Positions 37,883-47,888 of a stretch of 64,000 bases of DNA are shown piece after piece. The first letter of the stretch is position 1. Each line of letters starts with the position of its first letter. Made by a program: the position numbers and the translations under genes. Source of the stretch: Verrucomicrobiota bacterium. GTDB taxonomy: Bacteria > Verrucomicrobiota > Verrucomicrobiia > Verrucomicrobiales > DEV007. The notes below the pieces were generated by a model. That model saw only the letters and a program-made list of their open reading frames with translations, searched no databases and had not been told where the DNA came from. The DNA lies in the NCBI GenBank assembly GCA_030625775.1, contig DAOUQC010000001.1, positions 123,788-187,787 on the forward strand. Reading direction: 5' to 3'.

Positions 37883-38569
37883 TCACGCTCTGCTCACCAA
37901 ATCGACTAGTTCTATGACCTCGATTGCTCTTAAATTGTCGACCACCCGGTCAGCCAGGTCGACGAAGGTGTCAGCGGGGTGGGTGGTGGTGATCGCGATG
38001 GTTTTCATTCCGGCAGCTTTGCCGGCTTGGATGCCGGCGTGGGCGTCTTCGAAGACCACACAATATTTGGGTTGCCGGTTGATTTTGTTGGCAGCGATGA
38101 GGAAAACTTCGGGGTCGGGTTTGCCTTTTTGCACATCTTCGGAGGCGGTGATGGCTTGAAAGTAGCCGCTGAGGCCGATGAGTTCCATCGAGGCTTCGAT
38201 ATTTTTGTGGGGTGTGGAGGAGCCGACTGAGCAGGGGATATTGTGATCGCGCAGCTGTTGCAATAGGGTTTCGACGCCATCCAGAGCCCGCAGTCCATCC
38301 CGGAAGATCAACTCGCGGTAGAGTTCTTCTTTTTCATCTGCGAGTTTTCGGATTGTATCGTTGTCGCCGGCGTTGGCCCACTGGAATAAGTCGGGGATAA
38401 TCTGTTCGTTGCGCATGCCAAAACTTTCAGAAAAAAGTTTTTCAGTCATCGGGCGGCCGATTTTTTCAGCCAGCAGGAACCAGCTTTCGCGGTGCTGGTC
38501 GTGGCTGTCGATCACCACGCCATCCCAGTCAAAAACGGCTCCGATAAGCGTTTCGCATTGGGCTATCAT
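37883..38569 (-). CDS. HAD-superfamily hydrolase, beta-phosphoglucomutase-like
   Basis: GAVFDWDGVVIDSHDQHRESWFLLAEKIG, CSVGSSTPHKNIEA, GKPDPEVFLIAANKINRQPKYCVVFEDAHAGIQAGKAAGMKTIAI. Confidence 0.92.
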   Translation of the reverse strand: MIAQCETLIGAVFDWDGVVIDSHDQHRESWFLLAEKIGRPMTEKLFSESFGMRNEQIIPDLFQWANAGDNDTIRKLADEKEELYRELIFRDGLRALDGVETLLQQLRDHNIPCSVGSSTPHKNIEASMELIGLSGYFQAITASEDVQKGKPDPEVFLIAANKINRQPKYCVVFEDAHAGIQAGKAAGMKTIAITTTHPADTFVDLADRVVDNLRAIEVIELVDLVSRA

Positions 38570-38584
38570 ATGGGTCCCCTTTGA

Positions 38585-38622
38585 GAAATCTTGTAAAATG
38601 AGATTTCAACTTCGTTTTACAA
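38585..38622. promoter_or_regulatory. Interleaved inverted repeats (pseudoknot-like) upstream of the HAD gene
   Basis: GAAATC (38585-38590)/GATTTC (38602-38607) interleaved with TTGTAAAA (38591-38598)/TTTTACAA (38615-38622). Confidence 0.4.
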
Positions 38623-38646
38623 TGTGACTTGCAGCCGAGTGGAAGC

Positions 38647-40182
38647 TTACTTCAGATTCTGTAACTGACTGATGCCGTATTTACTCAACTGCTGGTTGAT
38701 GGCCAGAGCCATGCGGGCATCGAGGTAAATGACTTTCGGGTGGTCTTCGAATTCGATTTTGTGCAGTCCCTGGGCATTGGGTTTTTTGAAAGCTTCTGCC
38801 AGATCACCGATGGCATTGATTTTCTGGCCGTTGACTTGGGTGATGATGATGGATCCGAAACCTTCGTAGCCGATGGTGGCTGGCGTTTTCACTACCTGGC
38901 TGAGGAAGACGATTTTTTTGCGGCCTTCTTTTTCGTAAGGCTCGGGATTGGCCTGGGCATGCACCAGATTCAGCGGGCCGCGTGTGGGCCATTTGTCTCC
39001 CCAGAACTTGAGGTAGGGCAGGGTCAATTCCTGAAAAATCAAACCTCCCAGAATCATGAAGCGTGGGCCGCGGTCGAACATGTAAGGGTCAACCAGGTAG
39101 TCGCTTGGTTTTTTGCGTAACAAGGCGAATTCAAGATCGATGGCTTTGCCGTCACGGATGATGTGCATTTTCACTTTGTCACCGACATTGGATGAGCCAC
39201 GAACGAGATGACTGAAGTTGATTTTACCGTATTTTTCATCGATATAATTGCCGCGAGAATCGATGTTGTGGCCGTTGATGCTCATGATAATATCCCCTTC
39301 TTTCACACCTCCTTTACCGGCAGAGCTGTCGTCAATGACCCGGCGAACAAAGACGCCGCCTTTTTTATCGCTGATTTGGGTGAACTTGCGCAGCTGTTCA
39401 TCCAGGGTCTGGGCATAACCCAGTCCAAGATTGGGAAAACCTTTGTAGTCACCGTCCTTCAGGTCATCGAGGAAGTGTTTGATGATGGATGAAGGCAGCA
39501 GGTTGCTGGTTTGTTCCTTGGAGCTGTAGCTCAGCAGCAGGCCGGCCAGATTGCCGTCCTTGACTACCGGCAGGGTGAAACTGTTGGCATGATATTGAAG
39601 GGAACCTTTCACCTGGTAAGTCAGTAGCTGGGAGCCGGGGATGAAGTAGTTGCCAACGGCTACGCGCAGCACTTTGACATCGGTCGTGACACTGTTGCCG
39701 TTATCTTCGACCTGCCATATTTCCAGATTATCTCCTGCGACAACTGTGTCATCGAGTTTCAATGGCACCAGTTTGTCGAGAATTTTCGACTTGGCATCGA
39801 TCGGTTCGAGCAGAGCCAGATTGGCCTCGTAATCAAGGCCGACGATTTTGGCCGGGGTTTTTTCCCCAGTCCCAGTCAGCTCGAGTTCGATGTAGGTGGA
39901 GTTCTCAACCAACTCTGCGGTGGTCAGCACGCGTTTGCCGGTGATGAAGGCTCCCAGGCCACGCCGTGGGGTGGGGGCACCTTTTTCCCAGGGGCGAATG
40001 AAATTATAACGTTGCAGGGTGGCGTTGATACGCACCAATGAACTTGATGGAGAGGGAACAATTTCGACTGCAATTTTAGGAGTTTTTTTCGCAGCTTTGT
40101 CATCCTTGGCGTGAAGGATAGGCGAAAAATGGGTAACAAGCAGCAGGCTTGTCAGGAGATAAGTGAGTGAATATTTGTGCAT
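38647..40182 (-). CDS. HtrA-like protein with trypsin-like and PDZ regions, apparently catalytically inactive
   Basis: LTTAELVENSTYIELELTGTGEKTPAKIVGLDYEANLALLEPID aligns with the protease core, but the TNAHV and GNSGGP motifs are absent; PDZ region GGVFVRRVIDDSSAGKGGVKEGDIIMSINGHNID. Start trimmed to MHKYSLTYLL. Confidence 0.75.
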   Translation of the reverse strand: MHKYSLTYLLTSLLLVTHFSPILHAKDDKAAKKTPKIAVEIVPSPSSSLVRINATLQRYNFIRPWEKGAPTPRRGLGAFITGKRVLTTAELVENSTYIELELTGTGEKTPAKIVGLDYEANLALLEPIDAKSKILDKLVPLKLDDTVVAGDNLEIWQVEDNGNSVTTDVKVLRVAVGNYFIPGSQLLTYQVKGSLQYHANSFTLPVVKDGNLAGLLLSYSSKEQTSNLLPSSIIKHFLDDLKDGDYKGFPNLGLGYAQTLDEQLRKFTQISDKKGGVFVRRVIDDSSAGKGGVKEGDIIMSINGHNIDSRGNYIDEKYGKINFSHLVRGSSNVGDKVKMHIIRDGKAIDLEFALLRKKPSDYLVDPYMFDRGPRFMILGGLIFQELTLPYLKFWGDKWPTRGPLNLVHAQANPEPYEKEGRKKIVFLSQVVKTPATIGYEGFGSIIITQVNGQKINAIGDLAEAFKKPNAQGLHKIEFEDHPKVIYLDARMALAINQQLSKYGISQLQNLK

Positions 40183-40234
40183 GACAGGAAAAGAGATGGG
40201 TGAATTCGGGGCTATAAACGGAGTAGTTGGAAGG

Positions 40235-41842
40235 CTATTTTTTTTCAGCTTTTTCACGAGCCTTGGCCAGGGCCTTGCTTTCCAAAATGAGAGGTTTCTC
40301 GATGAAGTGGTCATAGCCCACATTGTATTTGTTCATGATGCGTTTGTGTGCGGCCTGGGCTTTGGCTCGCTCCATCACCAGGGGGCGCCCTTCACCCAGC
40401 AGGCGGATGACGTGGTAGTTTTCCTGCCCTTCTTCATGGGCATCACCGTTTAAAGCGTCGTGCACATCCTGAAGGGTGTGAATTTTTTTACCGTTAACCT
40501 CATCGACGATTTGTTTAGTGTAAGGTTGCAGGTGGGTATTGACTGAATCAGGCAATACCGCTGTCAGGATCACGGGTTCCGGGCGTTCGATGTAAAGTTC
40601 TTCGCGACTGAAGTAGCTGTAAACGTAGCGGGCTTTTAGATTCCCTATGCCAAAAGAACTCATGAGCTCGCGGTCAAGGGGTTGGAACTGCAAACCGGCA
40701 AAGAGCACGAAATTCGGCTTTTTATCATAGTGATTCGCCTGAATGAGGTAGGGGATGAAGCGTTGCAATTCGACTTTGATTTCCTGTTCCTTGTGGTCGC
40801 GAAGAATTTTCAGGGTGACGGTGTCACCGACAAATTTGCGTTCGACGATTTCGTTGAGGTTGATGCGCTCACCGTCGATGGTGACAAAACCATCACTGGC
40901 GATATCGTAACCATCGATCGACAACAGGACATCGCCGGTTTTTAAGACGCCACCCGCTGATCCTGCTTTGTCTGCGATAGTAACCATCACTCCCTTGCCG
41001 TCATTTTTCAAACCAAGGGCAAGGCGTTGGGCCGGGTTCAGTAGATTGATGGTTTGGGTGGCCATGTCGACGTAGTAATCATACACGCCATCATCAACGT
41101 CCTTGAGGAAACGATTGATCACCGGTACAGGAATCATGTAAGCGGTGTTTTGAGCAGTGGATCCGGAATAACCCTGGAAGGCTACACCGACCACTTTGTT
41201 GTCCTGCAACACAGGGCCGCCACTGTTGCCGGGATTGATCGCTGCATCGACCTGGATGGTGAGATGGAAATCCACGCCGGAGTGGGTGTAAGGACGGAAA
41301 TCGATCCGGGAAACCACTCCGCGGGTGACCGAGATGCGTTCTCCCCCGATCGGGTATCCCACCGCAATGACGGTAGTATTCAGTTTTGGAGTACCGCCGA
41401 ATTTAAGCGGCTTCACATTTTCAAAAGGGGTGGGGTCTTCCAATTCGAGCAGAGCGAGGTCACAATCGTGAGCTGCAAAGAGCACCCGGGCTTTGTAGGG
41501 CTCGGGGCGATCCATTTTTTTGATGTAGATCAGCCGTCGGTTGCTGACCACATGGGCATTGGTGAGGAAGCGGTTTTTTCCGATCAAAAAACCTGTGCCG
41601 ACTCCGCTGCCCAGACCACCTATATTCCAGGGGACGCGGTAGTTGCGGTTTTCGACTTCAACCTCGATGCGGACGATGGCATCAAATTCAACCTTGGAAA
41701 CATCGGCTTGAACGGATGGGGGAGGTGGGATGTTGATCTCTTTCTTTTTGTCCTGGGCGCTGAGCGGAGTGATGAGAAAAAAAGCGCAGAAACAGGCGAA
41801 AATCGTGATGATGGAGAATGGGGAACGGGCGAATGTGGTCAT
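40235..41842 (-). CDS. S1C (HtrA/Deg-type) serine protease with PDZ domains
   Basis: FLTNAHVVSNRR (His), HDCDLALLELED (Asp), AAINPGNSGGPVLQD (Ser), PDZ region SAGGVLKTGDVLLSIDGYDIASDG. Confidence 0.92.
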   Translation of the reverse strand: MTTFARSPFSIITIFACFCAFFLITPLSAQDKKKEINIPPPPSVQADVSKVEFDAIVRIEVEVENRNYRVPWNIGGLGSGVGTGFLIGKNRFLTNAHVVSNRRLIYIKKMDRPEPYKARVLFAAHDCDLALLELEDPTPFENVKPLKFGGTPKLNTTVIAVGYPIGGERISVTRGVVSRIDFRPYTHSGVDFHLTIQVDAAINPGNSGGPVLQDNKVVGVAFQGYSGSTAQNTAYMIPVPVINRFLKDVDDGVYDYYVDMATQTINLLNPAQRLALGLKNDGKGVMVTIADKAGSAGGVLKTGDVLLSIDGYDIASDGFVTIDGERINLNEIVERKFVGDTVTLKILRDHKEQEIKVELQRFIPYLIQANHYDKKPNFVLFAGLQFQPLDRELMSSFGIGNLKARYVYSYFSREELYIERPEPVILTAVLPDSVNTHLQPYTKQIVDEVNGKKIHTLQDVHDALNGDAHEEGQENYHVIRLLGEGRPLVMERAKAQAAHKRIMNKYNVGYDHFIEKPLILESKALAKAREKAEKK

Positions 41843-42036
41843 ATTAAATCTATAGGGATCAAATCAGCAGGGCTGGGAAGTCTAAAGTGTAGGGAGAGGA
41901 GAAAAAAAGTCAATGTTGATGAAAAGTCTATATTTAGAGCGGGCTGACTTGCGTGTTTTGTCTATATAGAAAGACAAGGCGCATGAATCGCTACCGGCTT
42001 GGATAGCGGTGACGGTGGCGATTGCGAGGAGGGGGA

Positions 42037-43152
42037 TCAAACGTTGAAGAGAAATTCAACCACATCACCATCCTTGACGACGTATTCCTTGCCTTCACTG
42101 CGCAGCTTCCCGGCGTCGCGGGCAGCGGCTCGCGAGCCACATTCGATCAGGTCATCGTAGGCGATGATTTCTGCGCGGATGAATCCGCGTTCAAAATCGG
42201 TGTGAATGACACCGGCAGCCTGGGGGGCTTTGGCTCCTGTCGGGATGGTCCAGGCGCGGGTTTCTTGTTCACCGGTGGTGATATAAGTGCGCAAACCGAG
42301 TAGCTGATAAACGCCTTGGATCAGATTGGCTCCGCCGGAAGTTTCCACGCCCATGTCGGCGAGAAATTCGAGGCATTCCTCGGGGCTGAGATCGATCAGT
42401 TCTTCTTCGATGCGGGCTGAGATGACAACGGCTTCAGCGTTGTGGGATTCGGTGGCAAATTTACGCACGGCACTGACAAAAGCGTGGGAGTCAGGGTTTT
42501 TCTGGGCCTCACCGAGTTCGTCTTCGTGTACGTTGCAGGCGAAGATGGTGGGTTTGGCGCTGAGCAGGTAAAATTCTTGCATCAATTTGCGCTCGTCGTC
42601 ATTGAGGTCGGCGGTCAGGGCAGGTTTGCCTTGGTCAAGGTGAGGCAGTAATTTGGTGATTAGGTCCACTTCCGCTTTAGACTCCTTGTCACCGCTGCGT
42701 GCTTTTTTCTCGCGGGATGTTTTGCGTTTTTCCAGTGTTGCCAGATCACAGAGCACTAATTCGGCATTGATGATCTCGATGTCACGCAGTGGATCGACCG
42801 AGCCGAGTTCGTGAATGATGTCGTCGTTTTCAAAACAACGCACCACCTGGATGATGGCGTCCACCTCGCGGATGTGGGAGAGGAACTGGTTGCCGAGTCC
42901 TGCGCCTTGCGAAGCGCCTTCGACGAGTCCGGCGATGTCGACAAATTCGATGGCCGTTGGGATCACCTTGGTGGAGTTGGAAAGTTTGCTCAGCACCTCA
43001 AGCCGCTCATCGGGCACGGTGACGATTCCCACATTGGGATCGATGGTGCAAAAAGGATAATTTGCGGCCTGCGCTTTCTGAGAGCGTGTGACTGCGTTGA
43101 AAAGAGTGGATTTGCCTACATTCGGGAGGCCGACGATTCCTGCTTTGAGCAT
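42037..43152 (-). CDS. ychF: Redox-regulated ATPase/GTPase YchF
   Basis: MLKAGIVGLPNVGKSTLFNAVTRSQKAQAANYPFCTIDPNVGIVTVPDERL and AAGVIHTDFERGFIRAEIIAYDDLIE. Confidence 0.97.
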   Translation of the reverse strand: MLKAGIVGLPNVGKSTLFNAVTRSQKAQAANYPFCTIDPNVGIVTVPDERLEVLSKLSNSTKVIPTAIEFVDIAGLVEGASQGAGLGNQFLSHIREVDAIIQVVRCFENDDIIHELGSVDPLRDIEIINAELVLCDLATLEKRKTSREKKARSGDKESKAEVDLITKLLPHLDQGKPALTADLNDDERKLMQEFYLLSAKPTIFACNVHEDELGEAQKNPDSHAFVSAVRKFATESHNAEAVVISARIEEELIDLSPEECLEFLADMGVETSGGANLIQGVYQLLGLRTYITTGEQETRAWTIPTGAKAPQAAGVIHTDFERGFIRAEIIAYDDLIECGSRAAARDAGKLRSEGKEYVVKDGDVVEFLFNV

Positions 43153-43226
43153 GCGCGGACAATATAGGATCAACTAGGAATTATCAATTAGGAATTGGGA
43201 ATTGGGAATTGAAATATTTTAGGGGC

Positions 43227-44831
43227 TTATTGTTTCTTGTCGAAAGTTTTCCAATCATCGGTGCGGAAGGGGGAGGCGGGCAGGCCCTCTTTGTTGGAAA
43301 AATTGGGGTTCTCAGGATTGTTGCTCCAGGCGTAACGCACGGCTTGTGGATTTTTCACCTTTGGGCTGCTGACGATGACCGATCCTTTGCCATCGATGCG
43401 TGCTTCGGCATTTACAAATTTTTCATCCTCTCCGGCGATGGTGAAATGTCTCAGCGCTTTGCTGTCTTTGTTCGACAGGCCACTGCCGACGTGATCGAAT
43501 TCGAGGACGAGGGCTTTGCCTTTCATTTGCATCGATTTATAAATGGGTCCGGAATAGACAATGTTTTTTCTGTAGGTATTGGCCCGGGCAAAACGGGCCA
43601 GCCGGTCGCCGACAATTCGTTTGTTCTGGGGATGAATATCATCCGGATTGCCGACATCAATCGTGACCACCATGCCGGTATTTTTTCCCTGTTGCCAGAT
43701 TTGCAACATTTGCTCGCGAATAATCGGCCAGCCATCGGGATCTCCACCAGCGAAGTTGGGCAACTGCACCTGGTAAAAAGGAAAGTCGCGCCGTTGATCC
43801 CCTGGTGTTTTTTTTGCCCAGTCGGCGCGCCAACCGGAGATGAGTGCCAGCATGAGGTTTCTATAAGCAGCGGCCTTGGGTGCGGTAGTTGCGTTGGATT
43901 CACCCTGGGACCAGACCACTCCGGCGACGGCGTAAGGTTGCAGGGGGGCGATCATGCCGTTGTAAAAACCGGCGGGTTGTTTCGGGTGTTCGAGGCCCAT
44001 GGGTTCGCGGGGTTCTATATCCGTTAAAGATTTTCCCGCCAGTTCTGCGGCCTTCACTTTCTGCGTCCACTCCGCGAGCGCTATGTCATAGATTTTTTTG
44101 GCTTCCGGGTAACGGGCAAGGCTGCCTTTAAAACCTCTGAGCAAATCCGCTGCTGCAGGATCATTCTCGAGTGTGTCTTTGGAAATCCAACAAGAGGCGT
44201 TGGTGCCTCCCCAATTCGCATGAATCAAACCCACAGGAACCTTTAAGTCGCGATGAAGGGTGTGGCCAAAGTAGAAGCCGGTGCCGGAAAAGCCGTTGAC
44301 GGTCTCTTTCGTGCATTTTGCCCAGGATGCCTTGATGCTGGACTGGGCCTGGTTTTTTCCAGACAAGGGAACTTTGAATAAACGAATGGTTTCGAATTTT
44401 CCTGCCCTGGCGTCTTCGATGATGTCTTTTTTGTCCACCATGCCTCCCATGCTGCGTGCCATGTTGGATTGACCTGCACAGAGCCAGACTTCACCGACGA
44501 GCAGGTCTTTGATCACCAGTGATTTGCTTCCTGCAGATACAGACAGTGTGCGTGGCTCGGCACTCGCAGAAAGTGGGTCGAGCAGGATCACCCACTTTCC
44601 GTCAGCTTGTGTGGTGCTTGTTTTTGTTTGTCCGCCAAACCGAATTCGTACTTTTTCACCGGCATCTGCACTTCCCCACACGGGCACGGCTTGTCCTTGT
44701 TGCAGGATGGCGTGATCGGTGAAGAGTGGGTGGAGTTGGAGTTCGGCTTGTGATAGGCAGGTCAATACGCAAAGAATAGCGATTGAGAGCCGGGCGATTT
44801 TTGCCTGATAGTGCGGTTGCTTAAAGCTCAT
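43227..44831 (-). CDS. Sialate O-acetylesterase-like (SASA/DUF303) secreted esterase
   Basis: LHPLFTDHAILQQGQAVPVWGSADAGEKVRIRFGGQTK, WLCAGQSNMARSMGG, VVWSQGESNATTAPKAAAYRNLM. Confidence 0.9.
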   Translation of the reverse strand: MSFKQPHYQAKIARLSIAILCVLTCLSQAELQLHPLFTDHAILQQGQAVPVWGSADAGEKVRIRFGGQTKTSTTQADGKWVILLDPLSASAEPRTLSVSAGSKSLVIKDLLVGEVWLCAGQSNMARSMGGMVDKKDIIEDARAGKFETIRLFKVPLSGKNQAQSSIKASWAKCTKETVNGFSGTGFYFGHTLHRDLKVPVGLIHANWGGTNASCWISKDTLENDPAAADLLRGFKGSLARYPEAKKIYDIALAEWTQKVKAAELAGKSLTDIEPREPMGLEHPKQPAGFYNGMIAPLQPYAVAGVVWSQGESNATTAPKAAAYRNLMLALISGWRADWAKKTPGDQRRDFPFYQVQLPNFAGGDPDGWPIIREQMLQIWQQGKNTGMVVTIDVGNPDDIHPQNKRIVGDRLARFARANTYRKNIVYSGPIYKSMQMKGKALVLEFDHVGSGLSNKDSKALRHFTIAGEDEKFVNAEARIDGKGSVIVSSPKVKNPQAVRYAWSNNPENPNFSNKEGLPASPFRTDDWKTFDKKQ

Positions 44832-44925
44832 GGTCTTCCGTAGTCAAAAATTGAAGGCCGTCAGTATCAGGGGAATCTTGAAAGCAGTAGACATGAAGGA
44901 CAAAGGGGGATGGGGGAGTGATATT

Positions 44926-46128
44926 TTAAAGGTGACTGAGAGCGTTGTCTCGCTCTATAAGAGGTAAGGATATGGCTTTACCCCCTTGTCGGTGGGATTC
45001 AAAGACGGCGCAGCACATCTCTACTGTTAGTAGTGCTTCGTGTGCATTACAAAGTGGCTCGCGATCGGAATCGCAGGCGGCGATCAAATCTTTTACCCCG
45101 GCCGTGTGATCCATTACCTGAGAAATTAGTTTGGAGTGGGTTTCCGGTTTTCCGACTCCTGCAGTGGTGATGGGGATCCAGGGGCGTGCCTGGCTCGTGG
45201 GCGAAAAAGGGTTGCCGGGTAAAAGATGAGCCACGGGGTTCTTGTCACATCCGATGTTGATGATTCCTTCGCTACCCACTAATTGCAAGCCGAAGCCGAG
45301 TCCCTTGGTGCCATCATTTGCAATGGAGTCGAAGTAGGCGACAACATTTTTTGACATCACGTAGCGTGCGTGCAATTCATTTCCGGCCAAGGGGCCCAGA
45401 CCTTCAGGGCCGTCGATTACGTCTTTTTTCGTGACAAGCTTTCCGTCTCGAAGGATGACAGCAGAGCAGGATTTGGCTTCACCGCTAAAATAACTCATTA
45501 AGTTTATCACATGAGTTCCGAGTACCCAAAGGTCTTCGCAGCCACCACGGCGGTCACCTTTCCCGCGCCCGCGAATTTCCAGTAAACGACCGATTTTTCC
45601 ATCGGCAATCAGTTGGTCGATAATCTTCAAGGTCGGGTGATAGCGATTGCGATGAGCTACGGCAATTTTAGCACCATGCTTTTTACTGGCAGCGATCAAC
45701 TGATCGGCTTCTCCCGGATTGCGGACAAAAGGTTTTTCGACATAGATGCCTTTGACGCCAGCTTCAATTGCAGCCAGGGCCATGTCGCGATGCTGGTCGG
45801 CATGTCGTGGAGAAACGGTGACGAATTCCGGCTTTACTTCAGCCAGCATTTTGCGGTAATCGGTGAAACCTTTTTCAGCGGGGAGCTTCAATTTTTTCAG
45901 TTCCTTGGCCAGGCCGGAAGCATCGCCGTCAGCAAGGCCGACGATCTCGGTTTGAGGAAGTTTCAGCCAGACGGTATCAAGCCCGTGACCAAAATCGCCG
46001 CGACCCGAATGGCCGATCACTGCTACGCGGCGTTTTGCGGTCTGGGCGATTGCAGGATGGCTGAGGGCCATCAGGGTGCCTGATGCAGTGGTGATAAATG
46101 AACGACGCTTGATTAATTTTTTTGTCAT
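44926..46128 (-). CDS. Gfo/Idh/MocA-family oxidoreductase with Tat-like signal
   Basis: KRRSFITTASGTLMALSHPAIAQ, RRVAVIGHSGRGDFGHGLD, GIYVEKPFVRNPGEADQLIAASKKHGAKIAVAHRNRYHP. Confidence 0.9.
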   Translation of the reverse strand: MTKKLIKRRSFITTASGTLMALSHPAIAQTAKRRVAVIGHSGRGDFGHGLDTVWLKLPQTEIVGLADGDASGLAKELKKLKLPAEKGFTDYRKMLAEVKPEFVTVSPRHADQHRDMALAAIEAGVKGIYVEKPFVRNPGEADQLIAASKKHGAKIAVAHRNRYHPTLKIIDQLIADGKIGRLLEIRGRGKGDRRGGCEDLWVLGTHVINLMSYFSGEAKSCSAVILRDGKLVTKKDVIDGPEGLGPLAGNELHARYVMSKNVVAYFDSIANDGTKGLGFGLQLVGSEGIINIGCDKNPVAHLLPGNPFSPTSQARPWIPITTAGVGKPETHSKLISQVMDHTAGVKDLIAACDSDREPLCNAHEALLTVEMCCAVFESHRQGGKAISLPLIERDNALSHL

Positions 46129-47888
46129 ATTTTTTTTGCCGGGGGCGTTGTTTTCCGGGATCGCGGTGCTTTGGGTTTCGGCGACCACTTGAGAATCTGT
46201 CCATCGGCGACAAGACGGGCTTTTAAATTTTCGTAGTTCAATGTTTGCACAGGCACGTTTTCATCGATGGCGAGACAGGCTGCCGTGGCCGCTGACTGAG
46301 AAGTGATCATGAAAACCGGTTCCATTCGAATGCTGCTGAAAGCGGTGTGACTAGCGGATAGCGCAAAGGTGACAAATAGGTTTTCACATTCGCTCTGCTT
46401 TGGAACGATGGCCCCATAACCAATCTGATAAGGGCCGAAACCACCGCGGCCGGTGGCGGTTTTCCCTTCACGGGTGACGACTCCGTCTTTGACGATGCGG
46501 CGGATTTCGTGGGTGTCGGTGCCGTAAGAGCCAAGCCCAATTGGCTGTGGCATGATTTTTCGACCGAAGGTGTGGTTTTCGGTCATCACCAGATCACTGA
46601 TCATCCGACGGCCTTCACGAACATAGATCTGATGAGGCCAGCCGCCGGTGTCGATGAATTCATCCTTTGGTAAACCAAAACGCTGGGTGTCGCGGCGGAC
46701 TTTTTCCGGAACGCGGGGATCGGTGGCGAGGAAGTGCAGCAAGCCTCGATGGTAATTTTCGATTTCTTTCGAAAGCTCCGCTCGTTTCGCGTAGCTGGCT
46801 TCTGGCCATCCCCAATTAGCACCCGGCAGATTGCCGCCGAATGTTGCCGTGTTGAAATCCCATTTTTGATTCGGCAGGAGATCGTGCTTGCTGAACCATC
46901 GCAAATCCATGTCGTCTCCCAAGGCCTGGCAAGCCTTGATGAAGCGAGCGACCAATTCGTAATTGCGAGGGTTGTAATCGGGTGGAGCTTTGATCGGCAA
47001 GCGATCTTTCGCGGTGGTCAGGCAGAGCCGGAAGCAATAAGCCTGTATGCCTGGTGCGGGTTCGCCCGGCTTTCCGGGTTCGCCTTTGTTGATCAATGGC
47101 AACAGACCGCTCGAGGGATCGCCTTCCACAACGTAAGGGTCGAGTGGCAAGTCGCGGTCCCATACTCCCTGGCCTCCCGGAACCCGGCCATTAGCCCCAG
47201 GTTGCTTGTGGTTGGTGCGGGGTTTGTAACTGTCTGTATAGTAGATGCCGTTATGCTGCTCACCGTATTTTGCTTTGCCTTCCCGTTGCAGCGTGTAAGT
47301 AATACCGGCCGCCGCCATCAGGTCTCCTTCGTAGGTGGTGTCGATAAACATCTTCGCCCGCAACACCCGGCCATCCTCCATTGTCAGTTCACTAATACGC
47401 CCAGTCTCTTTCTTGACAGACTTGAGCCGTGCGCTGCGAAGGACAATTACACCTGCTTCAGTGGCAATTTCATCGAACACCTTTTCGGCAACGTGGGGCT
47501 CGATCGAATAAGCTCCGCCCGTTGCCGGTCCGCCATGCCCTCTGAAAGATTGATCCCAATTTAGTTTTTTTCCATAGCTTGCGACCAGCCGGGTAAAGTA
47601 TTCACGGGCGATTCCTCCAACGCTGCGAGGATCACCGATGTCCACGGCACTCAGTCCGCCCGAAGTCATCCCACCCAAGTGTCGTCCCGGTTCGACGAGC
47701 ACCACGCGCTTGCCCATACGCGCTGCCTGAACAGCGGCAGCAACGCCTCCGGACGTACCGCCGTAGACGCACACGTCTGCTTCGAACAGGTCGATTTTCT
47801 CGACCAAGGGCTCAGCCGCACTTAAAGAGATAGCGCAGGAGAACAGTGCCATCATGAAATTGATTGAATGAATTTTCGATGTAAGCAC
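46125..47888 (-). CDS. Secreted FAD-dependent oxidoreductase
   Basis: EADVCVYGGTSGGVAAAVQAARMGKRVVLVEPGRHLGGMTSGGLSAVDIG; FIDTTYEGDLMAAAGITYTLQREG. Confidence 0.93.
   Translation of the reverse strand: MLTSKIHSINFMMALFSCAISLSAAEPLVEKIDLFEADVCVYGGTSGGVAAAVQAARMGKRVVLVEPGRHLGGMTSGGLSAVDIGDPRSVGGIAREYFTRLVASYGKKLNWDQSFRGHGGPATGGAYSIEPHVAEKVFDEIATEAGVIVLRSARLKSVKKETGRISELTMEDGRVLRAKMFIDTTYEGDLMAAAGITYTLQREGKAKYGEQHNGIYYTDSYKPRTNHKQPGANGRVPGGQGVWDRDLPLDPYVVEGDPSSGLLPLINKGEPGKPGEPAPGIQAYCFRLCLTTAKDRLPIKAPPDYNPRNYELVARFIKACQALGDDMDLRWFSKHDLLPNQKWDFNTATFGGNLPGANWGWPEASYAKRAELSKEIENYHRGLLHFLATDPRVPEKVRRDTQRFGLPKDEFIDTGGWPHQIYVREGRRMISDLVMTENHTFGRKIMPQPIGLGSYGTDTHEIRRIVKDGVVTREGKTATGRGGFGPYQIGYGAIVPKQSECENLFVTFALSASHTAFSSIRMEPVFMITSQSAATAACLAIDENVPVQTLNYENLKARLVADGQILKWSPKPKAPRSRKTTPPAKKI

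Noticed and set aside
41054-41947. 297-aa plus-strand ORF opposite the HtrA-like protease
   Set aside because: Antisense shadow ORF; composition (Asp/Gly/His-rich) is typical of reverse translation of a real gene.
43209-44027. 272-aa plus-strand ORF opposite the SASA esterase
   Set aside because: Antisense to a well-supported CDS with GQSN and GES motifs; no independent evidence.
46734-47564. 276-aa plus-strand ORF opposite the FAD oxidoreductase
   Set aside because: Shadow ORF; the opposite strand has a canonical FAD-binding GxSGGxAAA motif.
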